Counted from the stretch's first letter, positions 1-8,496 are shown. The stretch: DNA of 64,000 nucleotides from Cloacibacillus porcorum (GCF_001701045.1 NZ_CP016757.1:496001-560000), one strand, 5' to 3'. Translations and numbers: made by a program. The notes: a model not told the origin generated them from the sequence alone.

Positions 1-87
1 AAAGAAGCGATCTCTTTTGTTGCCTATATATATTGTAGCACACCCCGACGCATCGTCAAGGCGGGACTCCTGTTTAGTTAGGCATGT

Positions 88-93
88 TATAAT
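88..93 (+). promoter_or_regulatory. -10 promoter element for the small ORF at 134
   Basis: A TATAAT hexamer lies about 40 bases before the first small gene. No convincing -35 box is visible. The rest of 1-106 holds no gene I can support. Confidence 0.4.
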
Positions 94-133
94 ATTGTAA
101 CAGAAAATGCTCCACGAGGGGAGGCGAACCACA

Positions 134-349
134 ATGTGCGACGGTGCTTACTGGCTCTTCAACAGGAATCTAAAGGAAATAGAAAAGATCGAGCGCGAGA
201 TGGCAAAGGAAAAAGCCGAACATGACAAGTGGTTCAAAAGGCTTCCTCTCGAAAGACGACAAGCATTGGAGAGAATGATCTGGTGGGACAATGTCATAGT
301 CATTAGCGTTCTCTTTGGGCCTCTGGTCGTGTTCTTTCTTATGAATTAA
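134..349 (+). CDS. Small tail-anchored-like hypothetical protein (71 aa)
   Basis: I do not recognise this family. The start at 134 is chosen because a GGGGAGG ribosome site lies 10 bases upstream; the longer reading from 107 has no such site. The protein has a charged, probably helical region (EIEKIEREMAKEKAEHDKW) and ends in one hydrophobic segment of about 18 residues (VISVLFGPLVVFFLMN), so it may be a tail-anchored membrane protein with the N-terminus in the cytoplasm. It precedes another tiny membrane peptide on the same strand. Function unknown. Confidence 0.55.
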   Translation: MCDGAYWLFNRNLKEIEKIEREMAKEKAEHDKWFKRLPLERRQALERMIWWDNVIVISVLFGPLVVFFLMN

Positions 350-443
350 AACTAACAACAGAGAATGCCGCTATATATACGCTATATATAATTGTACAGT
401 TGTCGCAACTCCATTCCTGGCAGCAGGAGGGAGGTGATTCTGT

Positions 444-533
444 ATGCACGCGGTACTAATCTCTTTCACAATCTCTGTTGTCGCGGGTGCCGTCGCAAAT
501 TACATCTGCAGGTGGCTCAACAGAGAAGAATAG
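444..533 (+). CDS. 29-residue single-span membrane peptide, type I toxin-like
   Basis: This very short gene reads MHAVLISFTISVVAGAVAN followed by YICRWLNREE. It has an excellent ribosome site (AGGAGGGAGGTGAT) ending about 6 bases before ATG. The peptide is one hydrophobic helix followed by a short charged tail, the architecture of small hydrophobic peptides widespread in Firmicutes and relatives, some of which are type I toxins. A hairpin that could end transcription follows 14 bases after the stop. No antisense RNA can be proved from sequence. The gene is read from sequence, with function inferred only from resemblance. Confidence 0.6.
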   Translation: MHAVLISFTISVVAGAVANYICRWLNREE

Positions 534-546
534 GCGGGAAAAGAAA

Positions 547-580
547 AAGCCCTGCAAATCTAGTGATTGCAAGGCTTGTT
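547..580 (+). terminator. Hairpin after the 29-aa peptide gene
   Basis: AAGCC..TGCAAATC pairs with GATTGCA..GGCTT around a TAGT loop, followed by a short T-rich stretch (GTTATTTTC). It lies between the peptide gene and the 3' end of the tRNA gene on the opposite strand, so it may serve both directions. Confidence 0.55.
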
Positions 581-586
581 ATTTTC

Positions 587-662
<76 letters not shown>

Positions 663-736
663 AAAAGACAAAAGGAATTATACTGACTTCCGGCGGCGAT
701 GTCAAGAAAATCTTTTCATCTCGCGCCGCGGATTTT

Positions 737-1156
737 TTACCGCACGTTTAGCTTAAGTTTCACATTAGCGGGGAGCACCTTGAGTTCCGTGAGCCGGAGG
801 CGGAGATATTCCTTTTCGTAGAGTTCGAGAATGCCGGTTGCATCGACCCAAACGCCGGGGCGGGGGTAGGGCTTGTCCCATTTCACCTCAAAGCCGGGGT
901 TGAGGTCCGAGCCGCAGCAGCCGGGGCCCCGGCGCGTTACGGAGTAGAAGGTCTCTCCAGTCTCGTCGTCGGTGTATTTTTCAAATATGCCCTGCAGCCG
1001 TATTTTTTTGCCGATGTAGTCTTCGGCGTTGAGGTATATTTCGTTGGTCAGCGATACGAAGACCCGTTCTTTTATCTCGATCACCTTTTCCGCTGCGGAG
1101 AGCGGCGCGGCGCAGAGGACCAGCAGGCAGAGCGCCGCAGAGAGAGGCCGTCTCAT
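737..1156 (-). CDS. Secreted OB-fold-like protein at the end of the zinc operon
   Basis: The 139-aa product begins with a signal peptide (MRRPLSAALCLLVLCAAPLSAA). The mature part carries the pattern GKKIRLQGIF, RRGPGCCGSD and GVWVDATGIL, which resembles the DUF1980/YcgQ-type extracellular domain found beside zinc-responsive genes; this is a family resemblance, not a proof. The paired cysteines in PGCCGSD could bind metal. The start codon overlaps the end of znuB by four bases (ATGA), so it is translated as the last gene of the zinc uptake operon. A role in periplasmic zinc handling is likely but not shown. Confidence 0.75.
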   Translation of the reverse strand: MRRPLSAALCLLVLCAAPLSAAEKVIEIKERVFVSLTNEIYLNAEDYIGKKIRLQGIFEKYTDDETGETFYSVTRRGPGCCGSDLNPGFEVKWDKPYPRPGVWVDATGILELYEKEYLRLRLTELKVLPANVKLKLNVR

Positions 1157-1965
1157 CTCAGCCTGCCCGCCGCGGTAAAGATGAGGAAGAAGGCGAGGTT
1201 TACGAGCACGATGCTTGCGCCCGCCGGCATGCTTGCCGTGTACGAGAGCACCAGCCCGACGAGGAACGAGGAGAGCGAGACGGAGGCGGCGGAGAAGACC
1301 ACGCCGCGGAAGCTCTTGAAGAAGCGCATTGAGGTAACGGCGGGGAATATTATCAGCCCGGAGATTAGCAGCGCCCCCATCAGCCTCATGCCGACGGCGA
1401 TCGTCACACCCGTGAGCACGGCGATCACGATGTTGCAGAGGCCCGCCTCCACGCCGGTGGCCCTTGCGAAGTCCTCATCGAAGGTGACGGCGAAGATTCT
1501 GTTGTAGCAGAGGAGAAATAGCAGCAGCACTCCCGCCGAGGACGCTATGCTGAGCCGGACGTCGCTCTTGCTCATCGCGAGGATGCTGCCGAACATATAG
1601 TTGCAGATATCGGTGTTGATACCGCCGGAGAGCGATATCGCCGTCACCCCTGCCGCGAGCGAGCTGACCGATATCAGTCCGATCGCGGCGTCGCCTTTGA
1701 TGCCGCTGCCGTCCGTCAGCCTCAGGAGCAGCACCGCCGCCGCGACGACCACGGGAATGGTGATCCCCAGCGGCGAGGCTCCCATCGCCACCGCCGCCGC
1801 GAGGGCCCCGAAGCCCACATGCGACAGGCCGTCGCCGATCATCGAGTAGCGTTTGAGGACGAGGCTGACTCCCAGCAGCGCGGAGCAGAGCGAGACCATG
1901 AGCCCGACGGAGGCGGCGCGCACGAGGAATTGGTAGGAGAGCATCTCCGCGATAAGGTCAAGCAT
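1153..1965 (-). CDS. znuB: Zinc/manganese ABC transporter permease (ZnuB type)
   Basis: The product is a polytopic ABC-3 family permease of about 270 residues. It carries the family pattern near the N-terminus (VSLVLKRYSMIGDGLSHVGF) and a later conserved segment (RLMGALLISGLIIFPA), with about eight hydrophobic helices. It would form the membrane channel for the ATPase and the zinc-binding protein encoded just upstream. I place the start at 1965, where the reading begins MLDLIAEMLSYQF; a longer reading from 2040 overlaps most of the ATPase tail and is less likely. The start overlaps the ATPase stop by eight bases, indicating translational coupling. Confidence 0.9.
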   Translation of the reverse strand: MLDLIAEMLSYQFLVRAASVGLMVSLCSALLGVSLVLKRYSMIGDGLSHVGFGALAAAVAMGASPLGITIPVVVAAAVLLLRLTDGSGIKGDAAIGLISVSSLAAGVTAISLSGGINTDICNYMFGSILAMSKSDVRLSIASSAGVLLLFLLCYNRIFAVTFDEDFARATGVEAGLCNIVIAVLTGVTIAVGMRLMGALLISGLIIFPAVTSMRFFKSFRGVVFSAASVSLSSFLVGLVLSYTASMPAGASIVLVNLAFFLIFTAAGRLR

Positions 1966-2653
1966 TGGCGCCGCTCCCCGCGCCGGGGCTGGGCCAGCCC
2001 GCGCTCTCTCCGAAATATTTCTGCCCGCCGCTGAGTTCAAGTATGTGGCTGGCCAGGGAGGGGACGCGCGCGAGATCGTGCGTCACCATGATGACGGTGG
2101 CCTTTTCGTTGGCGTTTATCTCACGCAGCAGCGCGTACATACTTTCCGCCGCCTCCGCGTCAAGTCCCGTCGCCGGTTCGTCGAGCAGCAGCAGGCCGCC
2201 GGAGGCGCAGAGGGCGCGCGCCAGCAGCGTCCTCTGCTGCTGGCCGCCCGAAAGTTCGCGAAAGGCCCTTGTACGCAGCTCCCAGATGCCGGCCAGCCGG
2301 AGGTTTTTCTCTGCCTCCCGGTGGTCGCGCCGGTCGTAAAATGGGCGCAGGCCGATGTGGGCAAGCCTTCCTGAGATGACGATCTCGTAGACGGTGGCGG
2401 GAAAGTCGTTACGTGCCTCCCTCTGCTGCGGCAGATAGCCGATGTCTCTTTTTTTAAGGCCGCCGCCAAGGCGTATCGATCCTGACGAGGGCTTTATCAG
2501 ACCGAGCAGCGCCTTTATCAGGGTGCTTTTTCCAGAGCCGTTTTCACCGACCACCGCGAGAAAGGCGCCCGCGGGCAGCTCAAAATTGATGTCGGAGAGC
2601 GCCTCTCTGCCGCCGTAGGTCACGCTGAGCCCACTGCATACAAAGGCCGCCAT
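1958..2653 (-). CDS. znuC: Zinc/manganese ABC transporter ATPase (ZnuC type)
   Basis: The 231-aa ATPase energises metal uptake with ZnuB and ZnuA. Visible motifs in order: Walker A GENGSGKST (about residues 36-44), Q-loop YLPQQ, ABC signature LSGGQQQR, Walker B LLLLDEPATGLD and the switch histidine in MVTHD. The start is one base after the ZnuA stop. The C-terminus runs into the znuB start. The length is normal for the family. Confidence 0.93.
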   Translation of the reverse strand: MAAFVCSGLSVTYGGREALSDINFELPAGAFLAVVGENGSGKSTLIKALLGLIKPSSGSIRLGGGLKKRDIGYLPQQREARNDFPATVYEIVISGRLAHIGLRPFYDRRDHREAEKNLRLAGIWELRTRAFRELSGGQQQRTLLARALCASGGLLLLDEPATGLDAEAAESMYALLREINANEKATVIMVTHDLARVPSLASHILELSGGQKYFGESAGWPSPGAGSGANA

Positions 2654-2654
2654 T

Positions 2655-3683
2655 TTAGTTGAGCGCCTCCTTGATGTTCTCGAGGTTTTTCCTCATCAGC
2701 TTGACATAGGTGGCGCCGCTTTCAAATTCTTCGCGGGAGATATTGTGACAGGCGTGCAGAAGCATCTTCCTGGCTCCCGTCTCGCGGCAGATGGCGTCGG
2801 CGGTCTTCTCGTTGGACATCTCAATATGGAACACGACGGGGATCTTCTCATCTTTCACCTTATTTATGAGGTAGGCGATAGTCGCGGCGCTGGCCTCGCT
2901 CTCCGCGGCGCAGCCGGGGAAGGCCGCCGAGTATTTCAGGCCGTATTCGTCGGTCAGATAGCGGAAGGGGAAGCGGTCGCCGAAGATCAGGCGGTGCCGC
3001 CGGACGTTGGAGACTGCCTGGCGGAAGTCCTTGTCCAGCCTGTCCAGCTCCGCGATGTATGCTTTGGCGTTCCCCTCATAGGCGGAGCGGTTCTGCGGAT
3101 CTATGAGGATGAGCTTGTCCATGATCGCGGCCGTCATCTTTTCGGCGTTGCGCGGCGAGGTCCATATATGTTCGTCGTATTCGACTTCGTTGTCATGGTC
3201 ATGGCCGTGCCTGTCCTTATCCTCCGCCCCGTGGGTATGCTCCTCTTCCTTGCCGTGGTCGTGCTCCTCCGCCTGCATGCCCTCCGCCAGCTCCTCCTCC
3301 ACGGGGGATACGCAGCCGATAAGTTTCAGCACCTGGGGCCGGTGCTCATTGTCTATAGAGTCGAGTATCTTATCCGCCCATATGTCGTTCTCCCCTCCGA
3401 TATAGATGAAGAGGTCACAGTTCTGGATGTTGACGATGTCCTGCGGCGTGGGGGCGTAGGAATGGCTCTCCATGCCGGGCTTGAGCAGCATAGTGAGCTC
3501 TATTTTATCGCCGCCGACCGCGCGCGCAAAGTCATATTGCGGGAATATCGTTGTGATGACCTTGGGTTTTGATGTGTCCTCCGAGGCCGTGACCGCCGTT
3601 TTATTTCCCGGAGATATATAAATGAGGGCGGCGGCTATGAGCAGGACGGCCGCGCATGCCGATATCAAGAGATATTTTTTCAT
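2655..3683 (-). CDS. znuA: Zinc-binding lipoprotein/periplasmic protein (ZnuA type)
   Basis: The 342-aa cluster A-1 metal-binding protein captures zinc outside the membrane. It starts with a hydrophobic signal or anchor segment (MKKYLLISACAAVLLIAAAL) with a possible lipobox cysteine. A His/Asp/Glu-rich loop (EEHDHGKEEEHTHG and DRHGHDHDNE, about residues 140-172) is typical of zinc-specific members. Conserved histidines are visible in GMESHSYAPTPQD and YDEHIWTSP. It is expressed with the Fur-family gene upstream and znuCB downstream, so zinc rather than manganese is the likely substrate. Confidence 0.92.
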   Translation of the reverse strand: MKKYLLISACAAVLLIAAALIYISPGNKTAVTASEDTSKPKVITTIFPQYDFARAVGGDKIELTMLLKPGMESHSYAPTPQDIVNIQNCDLFIYIGGENDIWADKILDSIDNEHRPQVLKLIGCVSPVEEELAEGMQAEEHDHGKEEEHTHGAEDKDRHGHDHDNEVEYDEHIWTSPRNAEKMTAAIMDKLILIDPQNRSAYEGNAKAYIAELDRLDKDFRQAVSNVRRHRLIFGDRFPFRYLTDEYGLKYSAAFPGCAAESEASAATIAYLINKVKDEKIPVVFHIEMSNEKTADAICRETGARKMLLHACHNISREEFESGATYVKLMRKNLENIKEALN

Positions 3684-3745
3684 AACAGGGTGTTACCTCC
3701 ATAATTTCTAGTATTTTTATCTTTGCCTGGGGTATGGAGGGCACC

Positions 3746-4030
3746 CTATTTATTCATCTCCGTCTTGAGAGCGGTGAGGGTGCGGACGGGGAAACATTGT
3801 GACTGCAATGGCAGGGGAAGGCAGATATATCCCTCAAGAATCTCCGCGCCGTCCTGCGGAGCGGGCAGCGGGGCAGTGCCGTCCGTCTGGTACCTGCTTA
3901 TCGAGAGGCAGACGGGGCAGTCTGCGCCGGTGCAGAGGTGACCGGCGCGGTGCAGCGGAAGCGCCGCAAGCAGAAAGAGGATGGCGAGGGAGAGCAGCAG
4001 CGCCGTAAGGCGCGGCGCGCGGCAGGTCAT
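3746..4030 (-). CDS. Small membrane protein with Cys cluster in the zinc operon
   Basis: I do not recognise this 94-aa protein. It has one N-terminal hydrophobic segment (LTALLLSLAILFLLAALPL) followed by an exported-looking region with HRAGHLCTGADCPVCLSI, where C-x4-C-x2-C and two nearby histidines could bind a metal. Its start ATG overlaps the stop of the Fur-family gene by four bases, and znuA follows 62 bases after its stop, so it is embedded in the zinc operon. A role in metal sensing or delivery is inference only. Confidence 0.65.
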   Translation of the reverse strand: MTCRAPRLTALLLSLAILFLLAALPLHRAGHLCTGADCPVCLSISRYQTDGTAPLPAPQDGAEILEGYICLPLPLQSQCFPVRTLTALKTEMNK

Positions 4031-4449
4031 ATTTCTTCCCCGCCTTCGTCAGGGGTACAGCCGCAGTAGCCGTAGATCACAGTCTTTGACGGATCGAGCC
4101 GGAAGGCATGGTCCTCAAGCAGATGTTCCGAGAAGCTCTGTGCCGTGGAGCAGTCAAGGTGGGTCAGCCTGCCGCATTTGAGACATTTCAGATGCAGGTG
4201 GAGATGGCAGCTTTCGCCGCAGAGGCGGTAGGAGGCCGACTCCCCCTTCTCCGAGAGATATTTCAGCGCCTCGCCGTCGGCCGCCATCTTCTCAAGCTGG
4301 CGATAGACAGTCGTCCGTCCGATGTGATGTCCCTCTTCGTTGAGAAGTTCGCAGAGGCTGTCGACGGTGTAGCAGCGTGAGGGATTATTGAGAAGAACCT
4401 CACGCACGGACTCGTGGTGTTTGGTTTTGTATCTGCCGCGTTCCGTCAT
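4027..4449 (-). CDS. zur: Fur-family metalloregulator, probable Zur
   Basis: The 140-aa regulator has the Fur layout. An N-terminal winged helix contains IGRTTVYRQLEKMAADGE. The dimerisation/metal domain has HLHLKCLKCGRLTHLDC and a C-terminal CGC, giving the two CxxC-type structural zinc sites. It heads the operon that encodes the zinc transporter, which supports a zinc-sensing role over iron. An AAGGAGCG ribosome site precedes the ATG. No binding site could be assigned with confidence in the AT-rich leader. Confidence 0.88.
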   Translation of the reverse strand: MTERGRYKTKHHESVREVLLNNPSRCYTVDSLCELLNEEGHHIGRTTVYRQLEKMAADGEALKYLSEKGESASYRLCGESCHLHLHLKCLKCGRLTHLDCSTAQSFSEHLLEDHAFRLDPSKTVIYGYCGCTPDEGGEEI

Positions 4450-4754
4450 CAGTTTCGCTCCTTAAACTGCAATCTGTTTTCAATTTTATATCATAACGCG
4501 GCTGATCGCGCAAGAAGTATTTATGGCGCGCGCGGTTTTGCGCCGTCGCGAGGCGGCGGACTACCGGCGGGAATTTTCCCCTCCTCATAAAATCGCCACA
4601 TATTTTTGATACAAAAGATAGGAGATATCGGACGCGGCGGAACGGAAAATACTGCGGAGACATCCGCTGATAAGTGGTATAAAATATGCAGATGCCCGCG
4701 AAGTATCGCGCCTCGGCATGATAAACCGGGAAATGGAGACACAACAGATAAAAT
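4450..4754. other. Intergenic region between divergent zur and glycosidase genes
   Basis: This 305-base stretch contains AT-rich sequence next to zur (CAATTTTATATCATAACG) and a GC-rich middle. It must hold both divergent promoters. I see a weak near-palindrome TGCAATCTGTTTTCA at about 4468 but would not call it a Zur box. Confidence 0.4.
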
Positions 4755-5984
4755 ATGAGAAAAGGTAAATTTGAAAAAATTAGAAACAAGACGCTGGTCG
4801 GGCTGGCCGTGGTTTTTGCCCTTCCTCTGATCGCCTTCGCCGCGGCTCCGGCCGCCGCGCTGACGGCGGCCGAGGTGAAACCGGCGATATTCAAGGCGCT
4901 GGGCCATGAGGTGCCGCAGAAGCAGCTTTCGGCCCCCGCGGGGGAGCTGACGCGCGCCGACGCGCTGCGCCTATCTCTGGAGTCGATGGGCTGGGGCTTC
5001 GTCATCAAGGCCGTGGACCAGATCGGTATTCTTCCCGAATGGCCGGAGGTGGAGGGGGTATCCTATATCGCCTCGACGATGAACCCGCTGCCGCCGGAGG
5101 CTGTGCGGGCCGACCTCTCCGCGCCGGTGACCTCCGACGACGTAGCGCAGATATCTGTGTGGCTCAAGGAGTGCCGGAAGGAGGCGCGCTGGAAGGCCTC
5201 CTTTGCCTGGGAGGGCACGGAGCTGATTATGATAAAGCACGGGGTGGGCGATCCCGTGGGCCCCGCGACGGGAGACATGAAGAAGGGCGTCAACGAACCG
5301 CTCTTCGCCGCGGTGCTGGCCGTTGATATGAAAGACATCCCCTGCCAGATCGCCACCGCGGTGATGGTGGGGGCCAACAAGGCCCCGCTGGCGACGATCG
5401 CGGGAGAGAACTACGGCGTGATCGGCGGCATCAACGGCGGATACTTCGCGGGGGCGAAGCCGATCGGAGTGCTGCGCCGCCAGGGCTATACGGATAACGC
5501 GAAATTCTGGCCGAACCGTTCGGCCTTTGGCTGGAACGAGAGCGGCGAGTATGTCTTTATCGACGGCAAGGAGACGGCGAGCATCGCCGGCGACCACAGC
5601 TTCGATAAATTCACGGAGGTGCTGCAGGCGGGGCCGCTGCTGGTGAAGAACGGGACGCCGTCGGAGAATACGGAGAAGATCCAGCCCAACGTCCTCGACT
5701 TCCGCCATCCGCGCACCTTCGTGGGAACGGACGGGCGGCGCGTTCTCTGGGGCGTCGTTGACGGACGCGACAATATGCACAGCGTGGGGATGACGATCGA
5801 GGAGCTGCGGCGTCTCTGCGGCTGGCTATCGCTGAAGACGGCGCTCAACCTTGACGGCGGCGGCTCAAGCTCCCTTTGGTGGCGCGGCATGACCTTTACG
5901 CTGCCGAGCAACGCGAGCGACAGAGAACGTCCCATCCCCTATGCTATACTTATGTTTGAACCGGGCGCGGGCGTGCGTCAATAG
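4755..5984 (+). CDS. Secreted phosphodiester glycosidase (NAGPA domain) with SLH-like N-terminus
   Basis: The 409-aa product has a signal peptide (KTLVGLAVVFALPLIAFAAA). An N-terminal region of about 60 residues resembles a single degenerate S-layer homology repeat (LTRADALRLSLESMGW, DQIGILPEWPE). The C-terminal half is an NAGPA/DUF2233 phosphodiester glycosidase domain, recognised by GGINGGYF and TALNLDGGGSSSLWWRG. These enzymes cleave sugar-phosphodiester bonds, so a role in cell-surface glycan turnover is likely. It is a single gene with its own promoter region; no partner is evident. Confidence 0.85.
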   Translation: MRKGKFEKIRNKTLVGLAVVFALPLIAFAAAPAAALTAAEVKPAIFKALGHEVPQKQLSAPAGELTRADALRLSLESMGWGFVIKAVDQIGILPEWPEVEGVSYIASTMNPLPPEAVRADLSAPVTSDDVAQISVWLKECRKEARWKASFAWEGTELIMIKHGVGDPVGPATGDMKKGVNEPLFAAVLAVDMKDIPCQIATAVMVGANKAPLATIAGENYGVIGGINGGYFAGAKPIGVLRRQGYTDNAKFWPNRSAFGWNESGEYVFIDGKETASIAGDHSFDKFTEVLQAGPLLVKNGTPSENTEKIQPNVLDFRHPRTFVGTDGRRVLWGVVDGRDNMHSVGMTIEELRRLCGWLSLKTALNLDGGGSSSLWWRGMTFTLPSNASDRERPIPYAILMFEPGAGVRQ

Positions 5985-6093
5985 ATTTTTGCGCAATAAA
6001 GGCTTTGCCCGTTGCTAATATTCCCCATAGGCTGTTAAACTATTGAATAAAATCAAAATGTCTGAGTAATTGACAAAAAACGAGGGTAAAGAG

Positions 6094-7653
6094 ATGGCAG
6101 AGAAGAGATACGCATTAGATCTGGATAACAGCGAGTGGAAGGAATATATCGAGAAGGGGCTGGAGGAGCCGAAGTTCCGCGCCGACCAGATATGCCAGTG
6201 GCTCTGGCAGAAACACACCGACGATACGGAGGAGATGACCAATCTCTCCAAGCCGCTGCGCGAGAAGCTCGCGGAGAAGATGGACTTCGCCTACCCGACG
6301 CTTGCGCGCGAACAGCGTTCACAGGACGGGACACGGAAATTCTTATGGCAGCTGCGGGACGGCGAATCTGTCGAATCCGTGCTGATGAAGTACAGCGACC
6401 GCCTTACAGCCTGCATTTCGACACAGGTCGGCTGTCCGCTGCAGTGCACCTTCTGCGCCACGGGGCTCTCGGGCTTCGTGCGCAATTTGAGCGCGGGAGA
6501 GATCGCGGGACAGGTGCTCGCGATCGAAAAGCATATCGGGCGCGAGGTGAACAATGTCGTCTACATGGGCATGGGAGAGCCCTTCCTGAATACGGATGCC
6601 GTTCTCAAATCTGTGCGTATGCTGAACGACCCTAAGCTGCGCAGCCTCGGTATCCGCCATATCACAATATCGACCTCCGGGGTGATCCCGGGGATCAAAG
6701 CGCTCGCGGCCTCAGGCCTCGGCGTCCGTCTCGCGGTCTCGCTGCACGCCGCCGACGACGAACTGCGCAGCTTCCTGATGCCGGTGAACCAGACCTATCC
6801 GGCCGCTGATCTGCGCCGCGCGATGCAGGAATACCAGGAGTCTACGGGCGACCGGGTGACGATAGAATACGCCCTCTTCGGAGGGGTTAACGACAGCGTG
6901 GAGAGGGCGCGCGAGCTGGTGCGCTTCCTCAAGGGGATACATGTATTTGTCAACCTCATTCCCTTCAACGCCGTCGACGGACGTTACGAAAAACCGAAGG
7001 CCGAGGACGTGCTGCGTTTCCGCAACATCCTTCAGACCGCCGGTTTCGAGACGGAGATCCGTTCCGAACAGGGCGCGGATATAGACGCTGCCTGCGGGCA
7101 GCTGCGCCGCAAAACGGTAGGCGGCGGCTCCGCGCCGCTTGAAGCTCCGGCCTATTCGCTTACGAAGGCTGACATGACGCCGGAGAAGAGGCGCGAGCGG
7201 CCTGCGGCGGCCGCCGCCGATCCGCGGAAAGAGGGCTTGCCGCGCAGAGAGGCGTCAAAAAAAACACCTTTAAAGCCCTCGGGAGGCTTTGTCGCGGAGC
7301 GCGGCAAGCGCCGGAAGAGCGACCGCGATCCGCAGGAGCGCTACCGCAGCGGTAAGATGAAAGAGGCCCGCCCCAGCTACAGAGGCGACGGCGAAGAGAC
7401 GCCGCGTTCATTGCGGCGCGACGCCCGTCCGGAACGCGAACCCATTCAGAAGCAGGAGGCCTTTCCGAAGAAGAGCTCCGATGAAAAACGCGGCGGGGAT
7501 AAAAAAGAGCTTCGCGGTGCTGCCGCCGGGAGAACCGCGGGCAAAAAAACATCCGCCAGAACCAAAAGAGGCTCGGACAACAAACCGCAGGGAGCCTTCA
7601 GTAAGTTCTACGGCGCCTCCGGCGGGAAGGCCAAGCGGAGCAAAAAATCATAG
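6094..7653 (+). CDS. rlmN: 23S rRNA/tRNA adenine-C2 methyltransferase RlmN with long basic tail
   Basis: The first 350 residues are a complete radical-SAM RlmN, which methylates A2503 of 23S rRNA and A37 of some tRNAs. The cluster motif CPLQCTFCATG, the glycine-rich MGMGEPFLN and the C-terminal reactive cysteine in DAACGQLRRKT are all present. The ATG at 6094 has GAGGG seven bases upstream; a TTG at 6070 is less likely. About 165 extra residues follow, very rich in Lys, Arg and Ser and with no fold I can identify. They resemble the basic RNA-binding tails on some RNA helicases and methyltransferases. Confidence 0.93.
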   Translation: MAEKRYALDLDNSEWKEYIEKGLEEPKFRADQICQWLWQKHTDDTEEMTNLSKPLREKLAEKMDFAYPTLAREQRSQDGTRKFLWQLRDGESVESVLMKYSDRLTACISTQVGCPLQCTFCATGLSGFVRNLSAGEIAGQVLAIEKHIGREVNNVVYMGMGEPFLNTDAVLKSVRMLNDPKLRSLGIRHITISTSGVIPGIKALAASGLGVRLAVSLHAADDELRSFLMPVNQTYPAADLRRAMQEYQESTGDRVTIEYALFGGVNDSVERARELVRFLKGIHVFVNLIPFNAVDGRYEKPKAEDVLRFRNILQTAGFETEIRSEQGADIDAACGQLRRKTVGGGSAPLEAPAYSLTKADMTPEKRRERPAAAAADPRKEGLPRREASKKTPLKPSGGFVAERGKRRKSDRDPQERYRSGKMKEARPSYRGDGEETPRSLRRDARPEREPIQKQEAFPKKSSDEKRGGDKKELRGAAAGRTAGKKTSARTKRGSDNKPQGAFSKFYGASGGKAKRSKKS

Positions 7654-7669
7654 AACACGGGGGATATAG

Positions 7670-8038
7670 ATGAGATTTCTCTTATTTCTGCTGATCGGAA
7701 CGCTGATCTTCGGCTTTGCCTTCCCGGCGATGATATTCATCATCGGATTTATCGGCCTGCTGATCTGCGCGGTGATCGTATATAAATTCCTTACGGGGGG
7801 ACAGTCGTTCCGCGTCTATACCTCGCGTGACTTCTCGCCTCCGGAGGACGAAGGCCCCTCTTCCCGCCGGATGGTATATACCGAGGATGACCCGGAGGTC
7901 GTGAGCCACGGGCGGCGGAATCCCGACGCCGTGAATGTCGCGGCGGACGAAGAGGAGATAGAGGAGGCCAGCGAGATCATAGAGCTCCCGGCCACCGCGC
8001 TCCGAAAGGACGACGAATCAGAAGAGACGGTGAAATAG
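7670..8038 (+). CDS. Two-span membrane protein with acidic cytoplasmic tail
   Basis: The 122-aa protein has not been matched to a family. Two closely spaced hydrophobic segments fill residues 1-40 (FLLFLLIGTLIFGFAFPAM and FIIGFIGLLICAVIVYKFL). The remainder is hydrophilic and acidic with no recognisable motif. It starts 16 bases after rlmN with a GGGGGA ribosome site and ends at a terminator, so it is probably co-transcribed with rlmN. Confidence 0.65.
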   Translation: MRFLLFLLIGTLIFGFAFPAMIFIIGFIGLLICAVIVYKFLTGGQSFRVYTSRDFSPPEDEGPSSRRMVYTEDDPEVVSHGRRNPDAVNVAADEEEIEEASEIIELPATALRKDDESEETVK

Positions 8039-8061
8039 CGCCCGCCCAATAAAAACGTAAC

Positions 8062-8106
8062 GCGCGCCCGCGAAGGGGAGTCCCCTTTGACGGGCGTATT
8101 TTATTG
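8062..8106. terminator. Intrinsic terminator between convergent genes
   Basis: A stem CGCCCG/CGGGCG encloses AAGGGGA/TCCCCTT and is followed by TATTTTATT on the plus strand. It ends the rlmN transcript. On the minus strand a weaker T stretch could also serve the XRE gene, whose stop lies inside it. Confidence 0.75.
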
Positions 8107-8496
8107 CTTTTCTTCTTTTTTTGAGGAGAGATACTTTTTGAATCTGATGAACTGCATGGCCTCTTCGCGCTCACGCGGCTCCAACGTGTGAAAAAGATCC
8201 ATCAGCGCCTCGTCCTGCGACGGCACCGCCACCTTCGTATGAAACTGGTCCTCAGGGAGGATATAGGTGGGAACGATGATAAGCGGTCCCGGTTTGTCTA
8301 CCTCCCCGAGCAAGAAAGAGATCGTCGTCTCCAGGGCGTCGGCGATCCTCCTGGTTGTGGCAAAGTCAGGCTCACGGTCGCCGTTTTCCCAGCGGGTCAC
8401 AGTCGCGGGCGTGACGCAGAGCATTTCGGCCAGCTTGGCGCGGGACATATTTTTACGTTTTCGTGCAGTTTTCAGCCGCTCGTTGAATATTTCCAT
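8101..8496 (-). CDS. XRE-family transcriptional regulator (131 aa)
   Basis: Residues 3-62 form a Cro/C1-type helix-turn-helix (MSRAKLAEMLCVTPATVTRW, then ENGDREPDFATTRRIADAL). The C-terminal half is a short unassigned region with a basic tail. It is divergent from the small gene at 8733. The region between them carries perfect palindromes of form ATTCC-N5-GGAAT, which makes autoregulation and control of the neighbour likely. Function of the target genes is unknown. Confidence 0.85.
   Translation of the reverse strand: MEIFNERLKTARKRKNMSRAKLAEMLCVTPATVTRWENGDREPDFATTRRIADALETTISFLLGEVDKPGPLIIVPTYILPEDQFHTKVAVPSQDEALMDLFHTLEPREREEAMQFIRFKKYLSSKKEEKQ

Noticed and set aside
4400-5008. Open frame on the minus strand opposite the glycosidase start (202 codons)
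   Set aside because: It is in the shadow of the glycosidase and overlaps the zur start region; its predicted protein has no domain and no ribosome site.
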